Of a stretch of 24,310 nt of DNA, positions 10,001 to 21,599 are shown in pieces (the first letter of the stretch is position 1; every line of letters begins with the position of its first letter). This DNA is from Gnetum montanum. Its lineage: Eukaryota > Streptophyta > Gnetopsida > Gnetales > Gnetaceae. The stretch covers positions 54,677 to 78,986 of the forward strand of contig MNCI01023656.1 of assembly GCA_015680685.1 (NCBI GenBank), given 5' to 3'. Position numbers and translations under genes: made by a program. The notes below the pieces were generated by a model. The model worked only from the letters and a program-made list of their open reading frames with translations. It made no database searches and had not been told where the DNA came from.

Positions 10001-13000
10001 AGTTTGCCCTTCTGCAGTTTCCCCGGCTTCATAATTACTCTTTGCTTTTCCTCGATTTGGCATATGGCCTTTACCTCTAGGTCTTGTTGGTTCCCTTGAA
10101 TGCCTTTCACTGTTAATAGTACACCATGTTTCAGTTGAACTAACATCATGGCCAACAGTATTCTCATAAACTTTATTATCTTGCATTTTATCATCTGAAT
10201 AATTCTGATGTAAATCTTTATCCAATACAGATGATCTTTTAGCATATGAGACTGCCTCATGTTTCGTATCAGCTAAATTGTTGACTTCATAACAATGTGA
10301 AACATTCACTGATTCTCGTTCATGTCTAAAAGCTAGCATTTGGGTTTCATCATGCTGCTCCGAGGATCCTTGATCATCATTTAAACTATTGCTAGAGATA
10401 GATTCATGGACAGGAATCTCAAACGGTCTCATACAGTTGTTACTGTTCCGATCATTATCAATCTTAACTGTCTCACAATCAGTATTATCAACAAAGTTAT
10501 CTGAGTTTACATGATAAACTGAACTAGAAGCATCGTTTCTTGTATCCACATAGTTAGAATAAATCTCCCTTTCCTTTGATTGAATTTGCCTCCCTTTGCC
10601 AACTGAATCACCACTTTCAAAGTTCTGACAAATGTGTGTTACCTCGGCAGAGCTTTCATCTGTATTTCCAGAATAATGTGTGAATTCTGGGTTTCCATCA
10701 CTGAGGACTTTAGAACTATCACTCAAATTAAGGTCTTGATGTCCAGTTAACTTCAAAGAGTTGTCAAGGTAGGTTTGCTCACTTGCAGACTCATCAGGAA
10801 CAATAGATTTAACAGACCTTTGACCGATAGCTTCCAAAGCTATCAAAGAACTGTCGTTTGCTTGTTTCTTCAACTTGTTTCTTCCCTTTTTCTTCTTATT
10901 TCTTTTAGAGCATCTTCTTTTATCATCTGATTTGGAAGAATGTGTGCATTGTTTACTTGAGTAGCTAGAGCTTGAGGTATCTGTTGCTAAAGAGCTGCTT
11001 GAGCCATCCAAGGCTAAGCTAGAAGCTGGGTCCACATTACAATCACGTGTAGTTTTTATTGATTTTGATTTTCCTTTCCGGTTTTGAGCTTCTGTAGCAT
11101 TTGATACAGATGTACTATGTTGTAATTGCTTCATATCCTTCTTATTGAAACTATTTATTTCTGCCATCGAATTTGATTCCAAAGTCTTTTCACCAAGAAC
11201 ACAATTGATAGGACACATCAGCAATTGTGATCTTTCCGATGGTTCATCCAAAGTAATAACGGTCAATACAATACATCTGAATGCAATAAAACACAAAACA
11301 GTTAACTCAATTTGAAATTGCATTCAAACTATAACGAAGTGCAAAAGGTTGCCCTGGTTGACTTACCGAATTTCATTATCATTTGAAATAACAGCCGTCG
11401 AATCTTGACGCTAAAAATATACACAGAAACATGAGCTAACTAATAAATTACAAATAAAAAACACATTATCATGCACATAATGAAACATATTTTTATACCT
11501 TTGAGCCAGGAATGTAACGATCTTGATTTGAACTTTCAGTTGAACAAATCGAACTTCCATCCACTGACTCATCCACACATAAGCTCTTCCCCAAAAGCTT
11601 CTGCTGCATCTTATGTCTTTGTCGATAGCATTCCTATATGCATTACAGATTAGCAAAACAACCATGAAGATAATCAGAAAACAAAAAAAGAATAGCGCTT
11701 ATCAAAATTTGTCAAATGAATACATACAGTTTGTTCAAGCATCGACAATTGGGCTACAATATAGCTTCCATTGAGACAATAGGAAAAATGAAGGGGATAG
11801 CTGCCTTTGCTAAGGTGACCATACAGATGCACTTCAAACACCTTCTGATGAAAAGCTTTATCTACCTACAATATATTTCATATTCTTGAAAACCATATAA
11901 AAACATAAAACATTACAATTAAAGAAAAAATAAACTTCATCTTTAAAAAAAAGAAAAATACTAAATTACCTGAATTGAGAGATCGCTAAAAATCTTAGGC
12001 TCTTGAGAACACACTGCAAGGATCCACTTGTCAAAGGACAAGAAATAAACACTGCATGGAACTGCAACATATGAAAACCTTTAACATCACAACCATTAAT
12101 TTAATGACCTCAAAATCCAAAAACTCATGTTTCAAACATACTTCCCAGCCTTCGAAGCTCCTCTGCAGCTATGCTCTTGAGCTCAGATGGCAACTCACTA
12201 CTTTCAGTAAAAACCTAAAAATCATTATTAAAATACAAAATATAACCAATCAGAAGTGCAACTCACTACTTTCAGTAAAAACCTCAGAATCATTATTAAA
12301 ATACAAAATATAACTAATCAGAAGTCCTGAAAATTTTTCAAATTAGTTTCTGAATCACAGGAATGTAGCAGGATTACAGTTGGTAGTTGGCCTCTCGGCT
12401 AAAATAAAAATGGGGAAAAAAAAGCAGTTTGCAACAAGCCACATCATCTTGCAAAAAAAATCTTGACAACTATATCAATGACCATGTGCATCATCATTCT
12501 AACTAAAGCAAAGAAAAGTGGGGGATAAATTCATCTAATTACTAAGAACAAGTTGGTTATGAGCTTGTAGTTGAGCCCTATTAATTACCGGACGAGTTCA
12601 AACCTCACCTGGGATGTACTAAAAGGCTATAAGATATTATAATAAAAATAAAACTAAAAAGATGAAATTCAATAAATGAAACATCTTCCCTTTTGGCCTA
12701 GAGATTGGGAGTAAATTCCAAGAATATCGTCCAAAAGACTGGGAGTTCAAATTCCTTCAATGACATCCAATTCACCTTCGAATAATTCTTTTAAAAAAAT
12801 ATGTGACATGTTTAAGGAGCAGCAAGCTTAAACCAAAGTTCAGGCAAATCATCACCATCCAAGCCTTGTCCCAACAATATAGGATCAGCTGCATGAGTTC
12901 CCTTCCATCATTTGACTTTATTAAAAGCTAAATGTTCAGCTGTCAGAAATTTTTTTATATCATCTTCAATCATTTTTCTCATCTCCTTTTTGGTCTTTCT

Positions 13001-16000
13001 TTTGGTGGCTTTCCTCAAAATGTGATGTGGTATCTTTTTTCAATAGGCTCATTATTTGATTTTAATTAACATGACCAGACCATCTAAGACACCAATCCTG
13101 CAATAGAAACCAATCCAAGTCTATGCTGTACAACTAATCTTTTCTTATAACAATTGGCATTCATCTAAGCATTTGAATTTCTGCCATACTGATTTATTGT
13201 TCATACTATCCAATCTTATCAATTTTGCCATTTAATTGCAGAATTAAACCTAGGTAACAAAACAAACTGAAATAGCTTATTGCCAACCATACTTTACTAT
13301 TACAGCAATCAATATTCAAAAACATGTCACGATGGGGGATGCCGAACATTTTGAACTGGAACATAATCTTCCAAATGGGGATTTAAAATCTATAATCTAA
13401 CCTAATAAATAATGTCTGTTAACTGGAGTGAGCTTTGTACTACTTAATAGTTATGATCCGTACCATTTGAATGTAATGCAGAGAAAACTGTTATCCTTAA
13501 ATAAGCAGAACCTATACAATAGGTTTCTAATTTTACAGTCATTTACATTAATTTAGTACTTTGAATTTACCTGTATCTACTTGATCCAATATAACAGTGT
13601 TAGTCTGAAACCAAACCTAATCTTTTACTTTCTCCATTAAAAAACTAACAGCTCAGTTCCTGATTTTTCAAGGTTGACTTTGAAAAGTAGTAGGCTTTCA
13701 CACAAGAAGCCAAGAACTTAGAAGCCTATGCAACCCCAAATAACATACAACATTACTTTACGGCAGAACTACCAATACTGTGCAGCAACTACCATTGCGC
13801 TCAGGCTTGCAGCCATTAAAAAATCTGAGGCTAAGCTACAGCTAAAGCACCATTCTCTCTACCACCACACCCATCAGAGTCTACATCCTTAGCCAGCCAA
13901 TCATAATTTTGTTCCCTTGTTAATAATGTTATATGGTTTCCTTCTATGTTTACATTATTTAATGGCTTTAAATGTTAACAATGCTAAAAACATTTAGCTA
14001 TTAGTATAGATGAATGGCAAAATAGAACTAATGTTGCTGACCACATATTGTTGGGACAAGGCTACAATAATGATGATGAAGAAATGTTAAACAAGCCAAG
14101 GATGGGTAGACGGAAACTGTTTGTTTAGCTGCTTATTATCATTATTAACATTCCACATGAGTAAGTGTCTCCATTATAAACATTTTTCAACCTGAAATAT
14201 GAATATTAATATGAAAACATCATCAAAGTATGATTCCACACTCCAAACCATGCAAAACGTGAGTTTTTTGGTTGCCTAAAAAAGTTCCAGGTCCAGCTCA
14301 TCCAACACTGGCCCAGATAGTAGGCACAAACTTGCCAAAAAAAAAAGATGTGCATTACAAAGAATCTGTATAAAGTCACTTGAGTTGATTATTTTGATAG
14401 CCCATTTCAGAAAAGGTGAAAAATATCTTCAATTCTACCAAGTTTATTTCAACTAGCCTGGTTAAAGAAGATAGATAAACTCTTTAAGAACAATGATTTT
14501 AAAACCTGTAGTAGAAACCTAATGTATATTTCAAAAATGAAGACCAACAAGCATGTTATTTTTCAGTCAGTGTATAAAACATTAAATGATAATGTCTATG
14601 CCTTATTTGTTTATCATTTTGTATTGTTATGCTCTTCGTCTTAAGTTTATTTTTTCCCAACTGTTGCAGTGAAGTTATTTTCTGTTTGCGTACAATATTT
14701 ACTTAGTGTAAAGCACTCTTTTAGCACAATACAAAACTCTTTCAGTTAAAAAGAATTAGAAAGTGGCTAAAATTGGAATTTCTCTTGCAGTTACTTATAA
14801 AAAACCATACAAATCTGCTTTAATTTTTTATAACGATCTTTGGAAAACTCATCATACAACTTTCAATTTACTTAGACAATGCGATTCTCCTGCATACATA
14901 AATATGCAATGTACAATTCTACATTCCATGAATGCTACATTTATAATTTACTGTTTTTGGTATGCTCTCATAACAATCAAAAAGATAAAAAAATATGTAT
15001 GTCTGCACAAGTACATGAATGTGTATTAACAAACATTATAATGATATGCATATAAAGCAATTTCATTAGGAATAATGTTACCTTCGGGTTCAGCAATCTT
15101 GCAATGTTGTTCCTTTCTGATCTAAGAATCGCTTGCCAAGAGTTCAGTTGCTTCGTAAAATCCCTAGCAACAGGGTTTTCCAAATGTTCATCAGCAGAGG
15201 GGCTGCAAGCGAACGTAAGGCGTTGCTGATGAGCTGGGATACTATGTTTTCCCTGTGATATTTCAACAAAATCTTCTAGATAACAAAAATTTTTAAAAAA
15301 TAACATAGTATTCTAAGAAAGTTTTCTGGGTAACAAAAACAACCTATCATAGATTATTACACTATTGTAAAAAAGTTCACAAACTTGAATGTTAGCAAAA
15401 TACACTACCTCAGCCATGTGAGACTAAAATCTAAGTTTGATATCATAATTCAATGATACAGACAGAAAAATAGTATTTATTCCAAAGGAATAAAATAAGA
15501 ATAGCTAAGTTATGAAAGAATCTGACATGCAAGGCAGCAGAGTGGTACGTATGCAATAAAAAGAAATTAAAATTGTGGCACTTGCTAACCTAAAGCTGCA
15601 TTTCTAAGTTTACATCCATTCAAATAGTCTGGTAGCCACACTGAATCTTAAAGGAACTTCCTTTTTTCAAGTGATATTGAATATAACTAGATTGACTATT
15701 ATATCAAATTTGTTTATTTTCAATCTCAGAATTTAAGATCCACAGGAATTCTCCAAATAAACTCATTTGGGGTATTCTTAAAGACTGTTTGGGATAATTG
15801 TACTTTACAGGAGCCAGCCAATAGCACTTTTAATTATTTTAAACCAAATCCACAGACCAGTTCTCATCTTTTCAACAGCACAGCTGCAACCAAAGATTTT
15901 CGAACAATTCTTTGTTGAAGGTCCAACCAGAATAAACATAAAATAACAACTAAAACTCCTCTTTACAACTTGCACATATCTACACGGCTTCAGGTCCACT

Positions 16001-19000
16001 TCTTCAGCCGCCTGCACAGCCTCAGCTCTGCTTGTTCAAGCCCACTCCCCTTCTTCAGCAGCCGCTTTCAGCTCAACATATTATTGAGTTGCTACTTCAA
16101 ATGTTTGTAAAGGTAACCATGATTTCCTTAAGTGCCTGGATCTTGAAAGCAGCTTTTTTGATGTGTCTGATTGAGGTGTTTCAATGGTCAAAATAGCCAA
16201 TAAAGATTTATAAAGAAAACACCCCAGAAGATTTGGATTTCCATTGGGCCTTGGTTCTAAATCTATTGCCACAATGCATCATTAAACTAGACTAAAGTAG
16301 ATAACATTGAGTAGATGTTGATATTGGTAAAGGATCATCACCCAGAGCCACAGTGCTCATCCAGCTAAGCAGGGTCCTTGAAGGGTTGTTAGATGAATGA
16401 ATGCCTAACCTTTTGAGTGGTTGCACCCAGGCTCAAACCCAGGTCTTCGACTTGAAAAATGAGTACCTTACCATCACTCCAAATGATGGTCCCTTTATAT
16501 TGGTATTTAAAAGAAATTTTAAATCTTCTTCTTTATCAGGGCTCTATCCTAAACTTTAATGCTATTGGCAAAAAAGGCCTAAAGCCTCCTCTTTATGAAG
16601 TTAATCAGGTTCAATGCTATCTGACCAACAGAGTGAAATGGGATGTTTTTTATTTTTTAATTTTTTGTTCCAATGAACATGTATCAGCCAATAAACATAT
16701 ACTGTTTTCCAGTGCTTTATGATGATTATTTTCCGGTTGCCTTACTGCTTCTGTAATAAAAATTGTTATTCTCAGCAATTATGTTTCTCTTGACAATCAT
16801 CTGCACTTACTTTGCAGTTCCAATACAATGTTCATTTTCTGTATCAATGACAGCCATTCTGTCTATTTGTTCCTGCTACACTTCAATGTCTAGTCGCCCC
16901 CAAAAAATTGTTTGTTGGTTACCATGTTGATGTTGTGACATTTCTGCAACAAATGCCTCGTGAAAGCAGTATTGGCCAGGCTCAGCGGTGTTACAACACT
17001 GCATCTCGATTGTCTTAAATAGATGCTGAAAACAATCCCAGTAATCTAGATGATACCATAAACATCAATAAATAACACTGTTGATCTGTTTGCTCTTCTC
17101 ACCTTTGAAATGTATTGCACAAAATTCTTTTAAACCCTCCTACATCAAATTCACTATGAAATGCATCAAACTGAAATTTTTCATGTAAAACATTTGCATA
17201 TGCCATGCAGAGATACAAAAACAATGAACCAAAAATTTAATCAATATCATTATTGCCTTGATCCAATTCAATGGGTTGACCTTTAAGTAACTGGGTAATT
17301 AAATGATAGTATTTCAGTATTACACCAACCTCAATGTATATGTTTATTGTGCCTCCAGGAGGTCCACAAGGAAGAACTTTTCCCTAGAATTGAAGTTTAC
17401 TTAAGCTCAGCATAACCTGTCATGAATCTCTACCCAAACATAAGGAAGCTGTCTAAAATTTTGAAGTTACTAACTATGAAGAAATCCAATAAGATTGCAA
17501 GGTTTTATTCAAAATTATCTTTACTTGCATGATTGACCTTTACAGCATTTCTTTGCAGATAGAACCTTTGCAGAAGTTCAAGGAGAAATCAAATTTAAAT
17601 TTTAAAAAATTCCTACAAGAAGAAAAATGTATTTGTGAAACATCAATTCTGTATTAACCACTCTAGCTCTACAATATTGATCTTACTAAATTGCATTCGG
17701 TCTCACTAGTAACAGGATTCGTGACAGTTACTTCCAAATATGTCCACAATCATTACTCAACCATTCTTCTTTAAATATTTCAAAAAAATAAAATTTTTTA
17801 CCATATTTAGCTAAAAAATTCATTTCTGAATACAGCTCAGCTAATAACCATTTAGCTATGTTCAAATGAACTCCACAGCATCTCAGATGAATATAAAATT
17901 CTATTTCATCCCAGACAAAACGTCACAAGGGTTGTAAGGATTGAAGAGAATTTTCCACACAGAAAAGAAACTGATACTTAGTTTTTTCCTCATTTTTCGA
18001 TGGTAAGAGTGAGAACATGTGGCATTTAAAAATAAACAGCAGCTTCTTTTTTTAGCTAGCTGTTATTAGCCAGATCAATCCTGAACAAAGTGTTAAACTT
18101 CTGTTTTTTTATTAGGGATCAAAAGCCATGCCAACCTCTCAGAGATTTTGCAGACAAATTTTTTTTAACTCAGAATCAACAAAAAAATAGGAAATGCATC
18201 TGAAAAATATGTATATGTACAAGCTCAATATAATATATTTTAGAAAATTATTACTTAAATCTAGAATTCTATGCTATCAACAAAAAAAATTAATTATTAA
18301 AAAACACTTTATATATTTTCAACTACACCAAATAAATTCACTTGGTCAAGACAGTTCAACAACTATTTTCATTTTTTCACTAGCCGTGAAAGTGGATCTT
18401 TATTTTAAAATTCATGTAACTCAAATTACTGAAATGACACAACCCCAACGCATTTGCAATGATAGCATGCTAAAGCACCATTGAAATTTATCTTCTAACA
18501 AGTACATCAGATAATAGTCCATACATTGAATAGTATAGTTGACTGCAACTAACATGCCTATCGTTATATAAAGCATCCTGTAAAAATATTATCCTAGAGC
18601 TCAAAGCATATATTTAAAATCCTAATATCCTCTGGATTGCATTTCTCGGAGACGTTCCATGAATGAGAAAAGAACCTAGTATTCAATAACATTAAAGTAC
18701 ATCAGAACCCTGGAACCTACAGCTACGAAACATGTTGTTTCTCTAAGACTTTGAAGTTGTAACACAGGATTTGCTATAACCTAATAGTGACAAGAATCCT
18801 ACAATGCAGCAAATGCCTAAAGTAAGTTTCTTTGAACACAAACTGTGCAAATTACATACATTGGTACATAATTAATCACATTTGCATTCACGTGCATGAA
18901 TCTGACAGGGGAAAAAGGGTTTTTAAAAACCAGAAAAAACAATACAAGCAGTGTAAGTAACAGTGTTGACCAAAACCATAGCAGCAAATTTTTCAACAAC

Positions 19001-19523
19001 GAAAAACACCCAAAAAAAAGAAAAAAACCATGCCAGTGATCATTTAATAGCTTAATCCTAACCAGTTCTAGTTCTAATCAGATACACAGGCCCTCAAATT
19101 TCGAATTTAAATGGAGTGCAATAAGCTTGATAAGAAAGTCCAAATATGAAATATATTTTCCGAATTTAAAAAAGTTATAAAAATGCAACATTGAAATGAG
19201 ATTACTACGAAGGCGCCCAAGCATGGAAGTTTACAATTAACTTTGAGAAAAGCTGGAAACTGAACAAGATGAAAGCGCGAAACCCAACTTACAAAAACGA
19301 AAAGGTACCTGGATTTGCTTCTTCAAACTAGCAAGGAAGGTAGCGGGGTCCAAAACTACCTGACGAAAACCAAAAAAACGAGAAACAAAGAGAAGACAAT
19401 TAATCAATAAATAGGATGAAAGGAAACAATGAGCGAGCAATCTCAGAATCAATGCGCATGACCTACGGTGGAGGAAGGCGCGCAGAACTCGGACAGCGAA
19501 GATTTTGCAGTGTCAGCCGCCAT
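7067..19523 (-). CDS. DUF789 domain protein, long form (12 coding exons, 1402 aa)
   Basis: Plant protein with a C-terminal DUF789 domain (PF05623); its biochemical role is unknown. Coding exons in gene order: 19523-19467, 19359-19309, 15252-15082, 12214-12142, 12061-11970, 11865-11728, 11633-11499, 11410-11367, 11276-8319, 8218-8114, 7922-7745, 7273-7067. All 11 introns are GT-AG, and every junction keeps frame, summing to 4209 bp. The start is the ATG at 19523 in the context TTTCAATGGCGG. Residues 1-254 form a compact-looking N-terminal region I do not recognise. Residues 255-1030, in one giant exon, are Ser/Asn/Asp-rich and probably disordered, with a basic cluster at about 373-391 (KRNKKKKGRNK) suggesting nuclear import. 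DUF789 spans about 1036-1398: FERVLHFASP, VWEWF...YG (from 1081), YFSPSLSSIRLF, FEYFEDDSP (1223), SWFSVAWYPIYRIP (1274-1287), FLTYHS. Most plant DUF789 proteins I recall have about 300-410 residues, so this is a long form. It is the only host gene in the window. Confidence 0.85.
7274..7744 (-). other. Intron 11 of the DUF789 gene
   Basis: A 471-bp intron with donor GTATGC and acceptor TTACAG, phase 0, inside the DUF789 coding region. No transposon or RNA feature recognised. Confidence 0.7.
12190..12325 (-). repeat. 68-bp tandem duplication across a splice acceptor
   Basis: Units 12190-12257 and 12258-12325 are head to tail and differ at three of 68 positions. The gene-proximal unit contains the acceptor of exon 4 (TTTTTAG before position 12214) and the first 25 exon bases. 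The other unit, inside intron 3, carries a second acceptor-like AG (TTCTGAG before 12282) followed by the same exon bases. Read from that copy in the exon frame, a TGA follows after ten codons, so its use would truncate the protein. Confidence 0.9.
12545..12770 (+). repeat. tRNA-derived SINE-like heads
   Basis: Two pol III-like segments. The first has GAGTTCAAACCTC (B box) near 12594 with a weak A box upstream. The second has TGGCCTAGAGATTGGGAG (A-box-like, near 12694) and GGGAGTTCAAATTCC (B-box-like, near 12741). An RTE/Au-like tail starts about 100 bases further on, so the second could be the head of one degraded SINE ending there. Confidence 0.4.
12863..13105 (+). repeat. RTE / Au-SINE-like 3' region (copy 2)
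   Basis: Starts with GCCTTGTCCCAACAATA and GATCAGCTGCATGAGTTC, the tail consensus described for the copy at 4148. It continues with words typical, as I remember, of plant RTE 3' regions, such as ACATGACCAGACCATCTAAG near 13069. The longer match suggests an RTE LINE fragment rather than only a SINE tail. Confidence 0.5.
14011..14080 (-). repeat. RTE / Au-SINE-like tail (copy 3, inverted)
   Basis: The minus strand reads TTCATCATCATTATTG, GCCTTGTCCCAACAATATG, GTCAGCAACATTAGTTC. It is the same element as at 12863 but in opposite orientation, about 1.1 kb away in the same intron. The trinucleotide ATC run is also shared. Confidence 0.55.
15253..19308 (-). other. Intron 2 of the DUF789 gene (4056 bp)
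   Basis: Donor GTACCT, acceptor ATCACAG, phase 0. It contains a SINE head at 16405-16500. A less AT-biased patch at 15800-16080 has a repeated GCTGAAGAAG word on the minus strand and may be transposon debris; its short frames have no recognisable motif. The remainder (15260-15800 and 16730-19300) is AT-rich and nothing was recognised in it. A long second intron behind very short first exons is common in plant genes and may hold regulatory sequence; that is inference. Confidence 0.7.
16405..16500 (-). repeat. tRNA-derived SINE head (copy 2)
   Basis: On the minus strand A-box-like TGGTAAGGTACTC (16473-16461) and B-box-like GGTTTGAGCC (16439-16430), about 21 nt apart. It is clearly related to 2235-2330, same orientation, with shared flanks. 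Confidence 0.55.
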
Positions 19524-19536
19524 TGAAATGGGACAT
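19513..19536 (-). promoter_or_regulatory. Short upstream ORF overlapping the start codon
   Basis: An ATG at 19536 lies 13 bases upstream of the main ATG in another frame. It opens a 7-codon frame that ends in TGA inside the main gene's third and fourth codons (19515-19513). If it is in the mature 5' UTR it would lower initiation at the main start. Confidence 0.45.
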
Positions 19537-20110
19537 GAGTGACTGAAAACAAAAATCAGATCAGGGAACCTGGGAATTTATCCCACGGATAAAAAAGATC
19601 GTATCAAAAGCGCAGACCAAATCAGAGCAATGTCCGGACAAAAAAGGAAAGCAGAAAATTTCTACGCTAGAAAAAAACACAACACGAGAAAGAGAGAGAA
19701 TCGATTTCTCTAAATTCCAGAGACTGACAAACAAACAAACAATCCGGTGGCGGAATTGTTGGCACGCGTGACAAAGGAAATGCAAGGAAATTGTGGATTG
19801 CGTTTGCTTCGTTGTTTTCCCTCAGAAGTAGGGGTTGCAGCTGGTAGGGTATTTTAGGGTCGCTGGTAGAAGCAGAAGCAGATTCAGTGACCAGTGCCGG
19901 AAAGCACCAGCATATAGTCATATGCCGCCTTTGTGAGTATTGTTACGGGTTTGGGTTATCTCTAATCAACGGAAATCAGCGATAGTAAAAGGCCACATAC
20001 GTCCATGTAAGCCGTCGGATAGAGGCCCCGCAGCAGGCATATTCCATGGAATTTTGCTTTTGTTCCACTGGATATGTCAAAAGGACACTATCCAACAACG
20101 TGGGGGTGGG
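19524..20110 (-). promoter_or_regulatory. Probable 5' UTR and promoter of the DUF789 gene
   Basis: The region upstream of the ATG has noticeably more CpG and less AT than its surroundings. The minus strand is pyrimidine-rich at about 19660-19700, as plant 5' UTRs often are. TTTTTGTTTTCAG ends at 19543 on the minus strand and looks like a splice acceptor, so a 5' UTR intron with a non-coding first exon further upstream is possible. I see no clear TATA box on the minus strand. Limits are approximate. Confidence 0.35.
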
Positions 20111-20340
20111 GTAGGTTGGGTAAAATTGGGGGTTGGGGGATTCATGTGGAAGGACAGATTCACCTGATATGGCATTTTCCATAGATATGGCATGCTTCAC
20201 CTACCATGGGGGACGTCGCCTTCACTTCCCTTCCTAATCATTGATCGATCTGCTGTGTTTGTTTGTTGGTCCATGATGCCTTGTCAAAAGGTGAGCAATG
20301 CATTCTACGTTGTTGCCTTCGGTGATGGTAGAGAAGTTGG

Positions 20341-20975
20341 TCTTTCCACATTTTTGGGTAGCTTGGTTGGTGATGGATGCATTTATGCTTCCTCGGGTTC
20401 GGAGGGGAGAGTTGGTCTTTGGAAATCTTGGACTAATTTGGTTGGTGATGGATGGTGATAGATCTAAAAATTCATTTTACACTACACTAGGGCATATATA
20501 TGTACACTAGGGCATATATATGTGTGACTTGGTCAAGAGAATCTTCTGACTTTTCATTCTCTTTGAAGCTCGATTATTGGATGAGGTAACAAGTTTGATG
20601 AAAATAAAATCATTCATCCATTCCCTCTTCCTCTTACCCTTTTCTCATTTTCATTGCACCTTCTTGATCTGATTTGCTCTTTCCACATTTTTGGGTAGCT
20701 TGGTTGGTGATGGATGCATTTATGCTTCCTAGTTGGTCTTTGGAAATCTTGGACTAATTTGGTTGATGATGGATGGTGATAGATCTACAAATTCATTTTA
20801 CACTAGGGCATATATATATGTGTGACTTGGTCAAGAGAATCTTCTAACTTTTCATTCTCTTTGAACCTCGATTATTGGATGAGGTAACAAGTTTGATGAA
20901 AATAAAATCATTCATCCATCCCCTCTTCCTCTTACCCTTTTCTCATTTTCATTGCACCTTCTTGATCCGATTTGC
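20341..20975. repeat. Two-copy tandem duplication upstream of the gene
   Basis: Unit 1 is 20341-20677 (337 bp) and unit 2 is 20678-20975 (298 bp). They begin with TCTTTCCACATTTTTGGG and end with GATTTGC. Unit 1 has 16 extra bases after ATGCTTCCT, and about 22 more where TACACTAGGGCATATATATG is itself doubled. Within unit 1 a shorter degenerate repeat (GTTGGTCTTT ... TTGGTTGGTGATGGATG) occurs twice. The frames running through 20192-20510 are by-products of these repeats. Confidence 0.85.
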
Positions 20976-21130
20976 TCTTTCCATGTTTGTGCATGGTGTT
21001 TTTGAAACATAAATCTCTACCATACATAGTGCTCAAAAATACCCCTGAACAAATATTAAAAGAATAAATTGGGCCCAAAAAATAAAATAGTCCATTAGAT
21101 CTACTGAACATAGTCTAAAGAAAAAGCCCA

Positions 21131-21300
21131 ATGGTTTCGAGGATGTCTTTTCAAGTTTTTATTATTACAACCAATCTTGAAAAACTTCCCCTTTTGGGGT
21201 AAGAAAAGAATTAGGCCTTGCCCATATTACCAAAAGCGTATCTTGTAAATAGAAGGAGAAAACTCTCTCTAAAGAAAAAATAAATAGCAACAAAAGTTGA
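21131..21300. repeat. Dispersed repeat, copy 2 (partner at 2598-2780)
   Basis: Shares GGATGTCTTTTC, ACAACCAATCTTGAAAAAC and later words with the left copy in the same orientation. It lies just beyond the 3' side of the minus-strand LINE, so it may be that element's tail or a separate element. Confidence 0.5.
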
Positions 21301-21599
21301 AAACTTTCTATCCTTTAGCCTCCAAAACAAAAAGAAATTAATATGGTAAAAAAAAAATTAATTATTTAGCTTTCACTTGAAGCTTTTTTGCTTGATGTTG
21401 TAGCTAAAAAGCCACATCTTTGAGAATCTAATATTTGACACTTGAAGAGAGATTATGGTTATGCTCTTACTACTAGAAAATAATTGCCCATCAAATCTTC
21501 CAAATAGGGTAGAGAACAAGTGGTCGAAGACAATTCTAGATGTAAAGAAATGAAGTAGACAAAGTAGGTTGATCACCAAGAATGACTTTATTGATACTT

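Larger units (their letters stand above)
12215..15081 (-). other. Intron 3 of the DUF789 gene (2867 bp, with transposon debris)
   Basis: Donor GTAACA after the exon ending in codons for LNPK, acceptor TTTTTAG, phase 0. It holds the intronic copy of the 68-bp duplication, SINE-like heads at about 12545-12770, an RTE-like tail on the plus strand at 12863-13105 and an inverted relative at 14011-14080. The rest, including 13110-14010 and 14090-15075, is AT-rich without recognisable content. Confidence 0.75.

Noticed and set aside
8315-11323. Single 1002-codon frame taken as a complete gene starting at ATG 11323
   Set aside because: The first 16 codons are intron 8; the frame joins in phase through acceptor TTCAG at 11277 to upstream exons, and the apparent stop lies beyond a GTGAGA donor at 8318. 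It is one exon of a longer gene.
14763-15306. Plus-strand 88-codon frame and minus-strand 109-codon frame as independent genes
   Set aside because: The minus frame is exon 3 with intron on both ends; the plus frame is AT-rich intronic sequence without motif.
15805-16017. Extra exon or small gene in intron 2 (70-codon minus frame)
   Set aside because: Less AT-biased and with a repeated GCTGAAGAAG word, but no domain. The flanking exons already join in phase without it, so I treat it as repeat debris.
16320-16400. 5S rRNA-like stretch (words resembling AGCTAAGC)
   Set aside because: Too short and the rest of the 5S sequence does not align.
20192-20510. Plus-strand frames with an internal VGL...LVGDG peptide repeat
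   Set aside because: The peptide repeat follows from the nested DNA repeats and two frames are open at once; no gene-like context.
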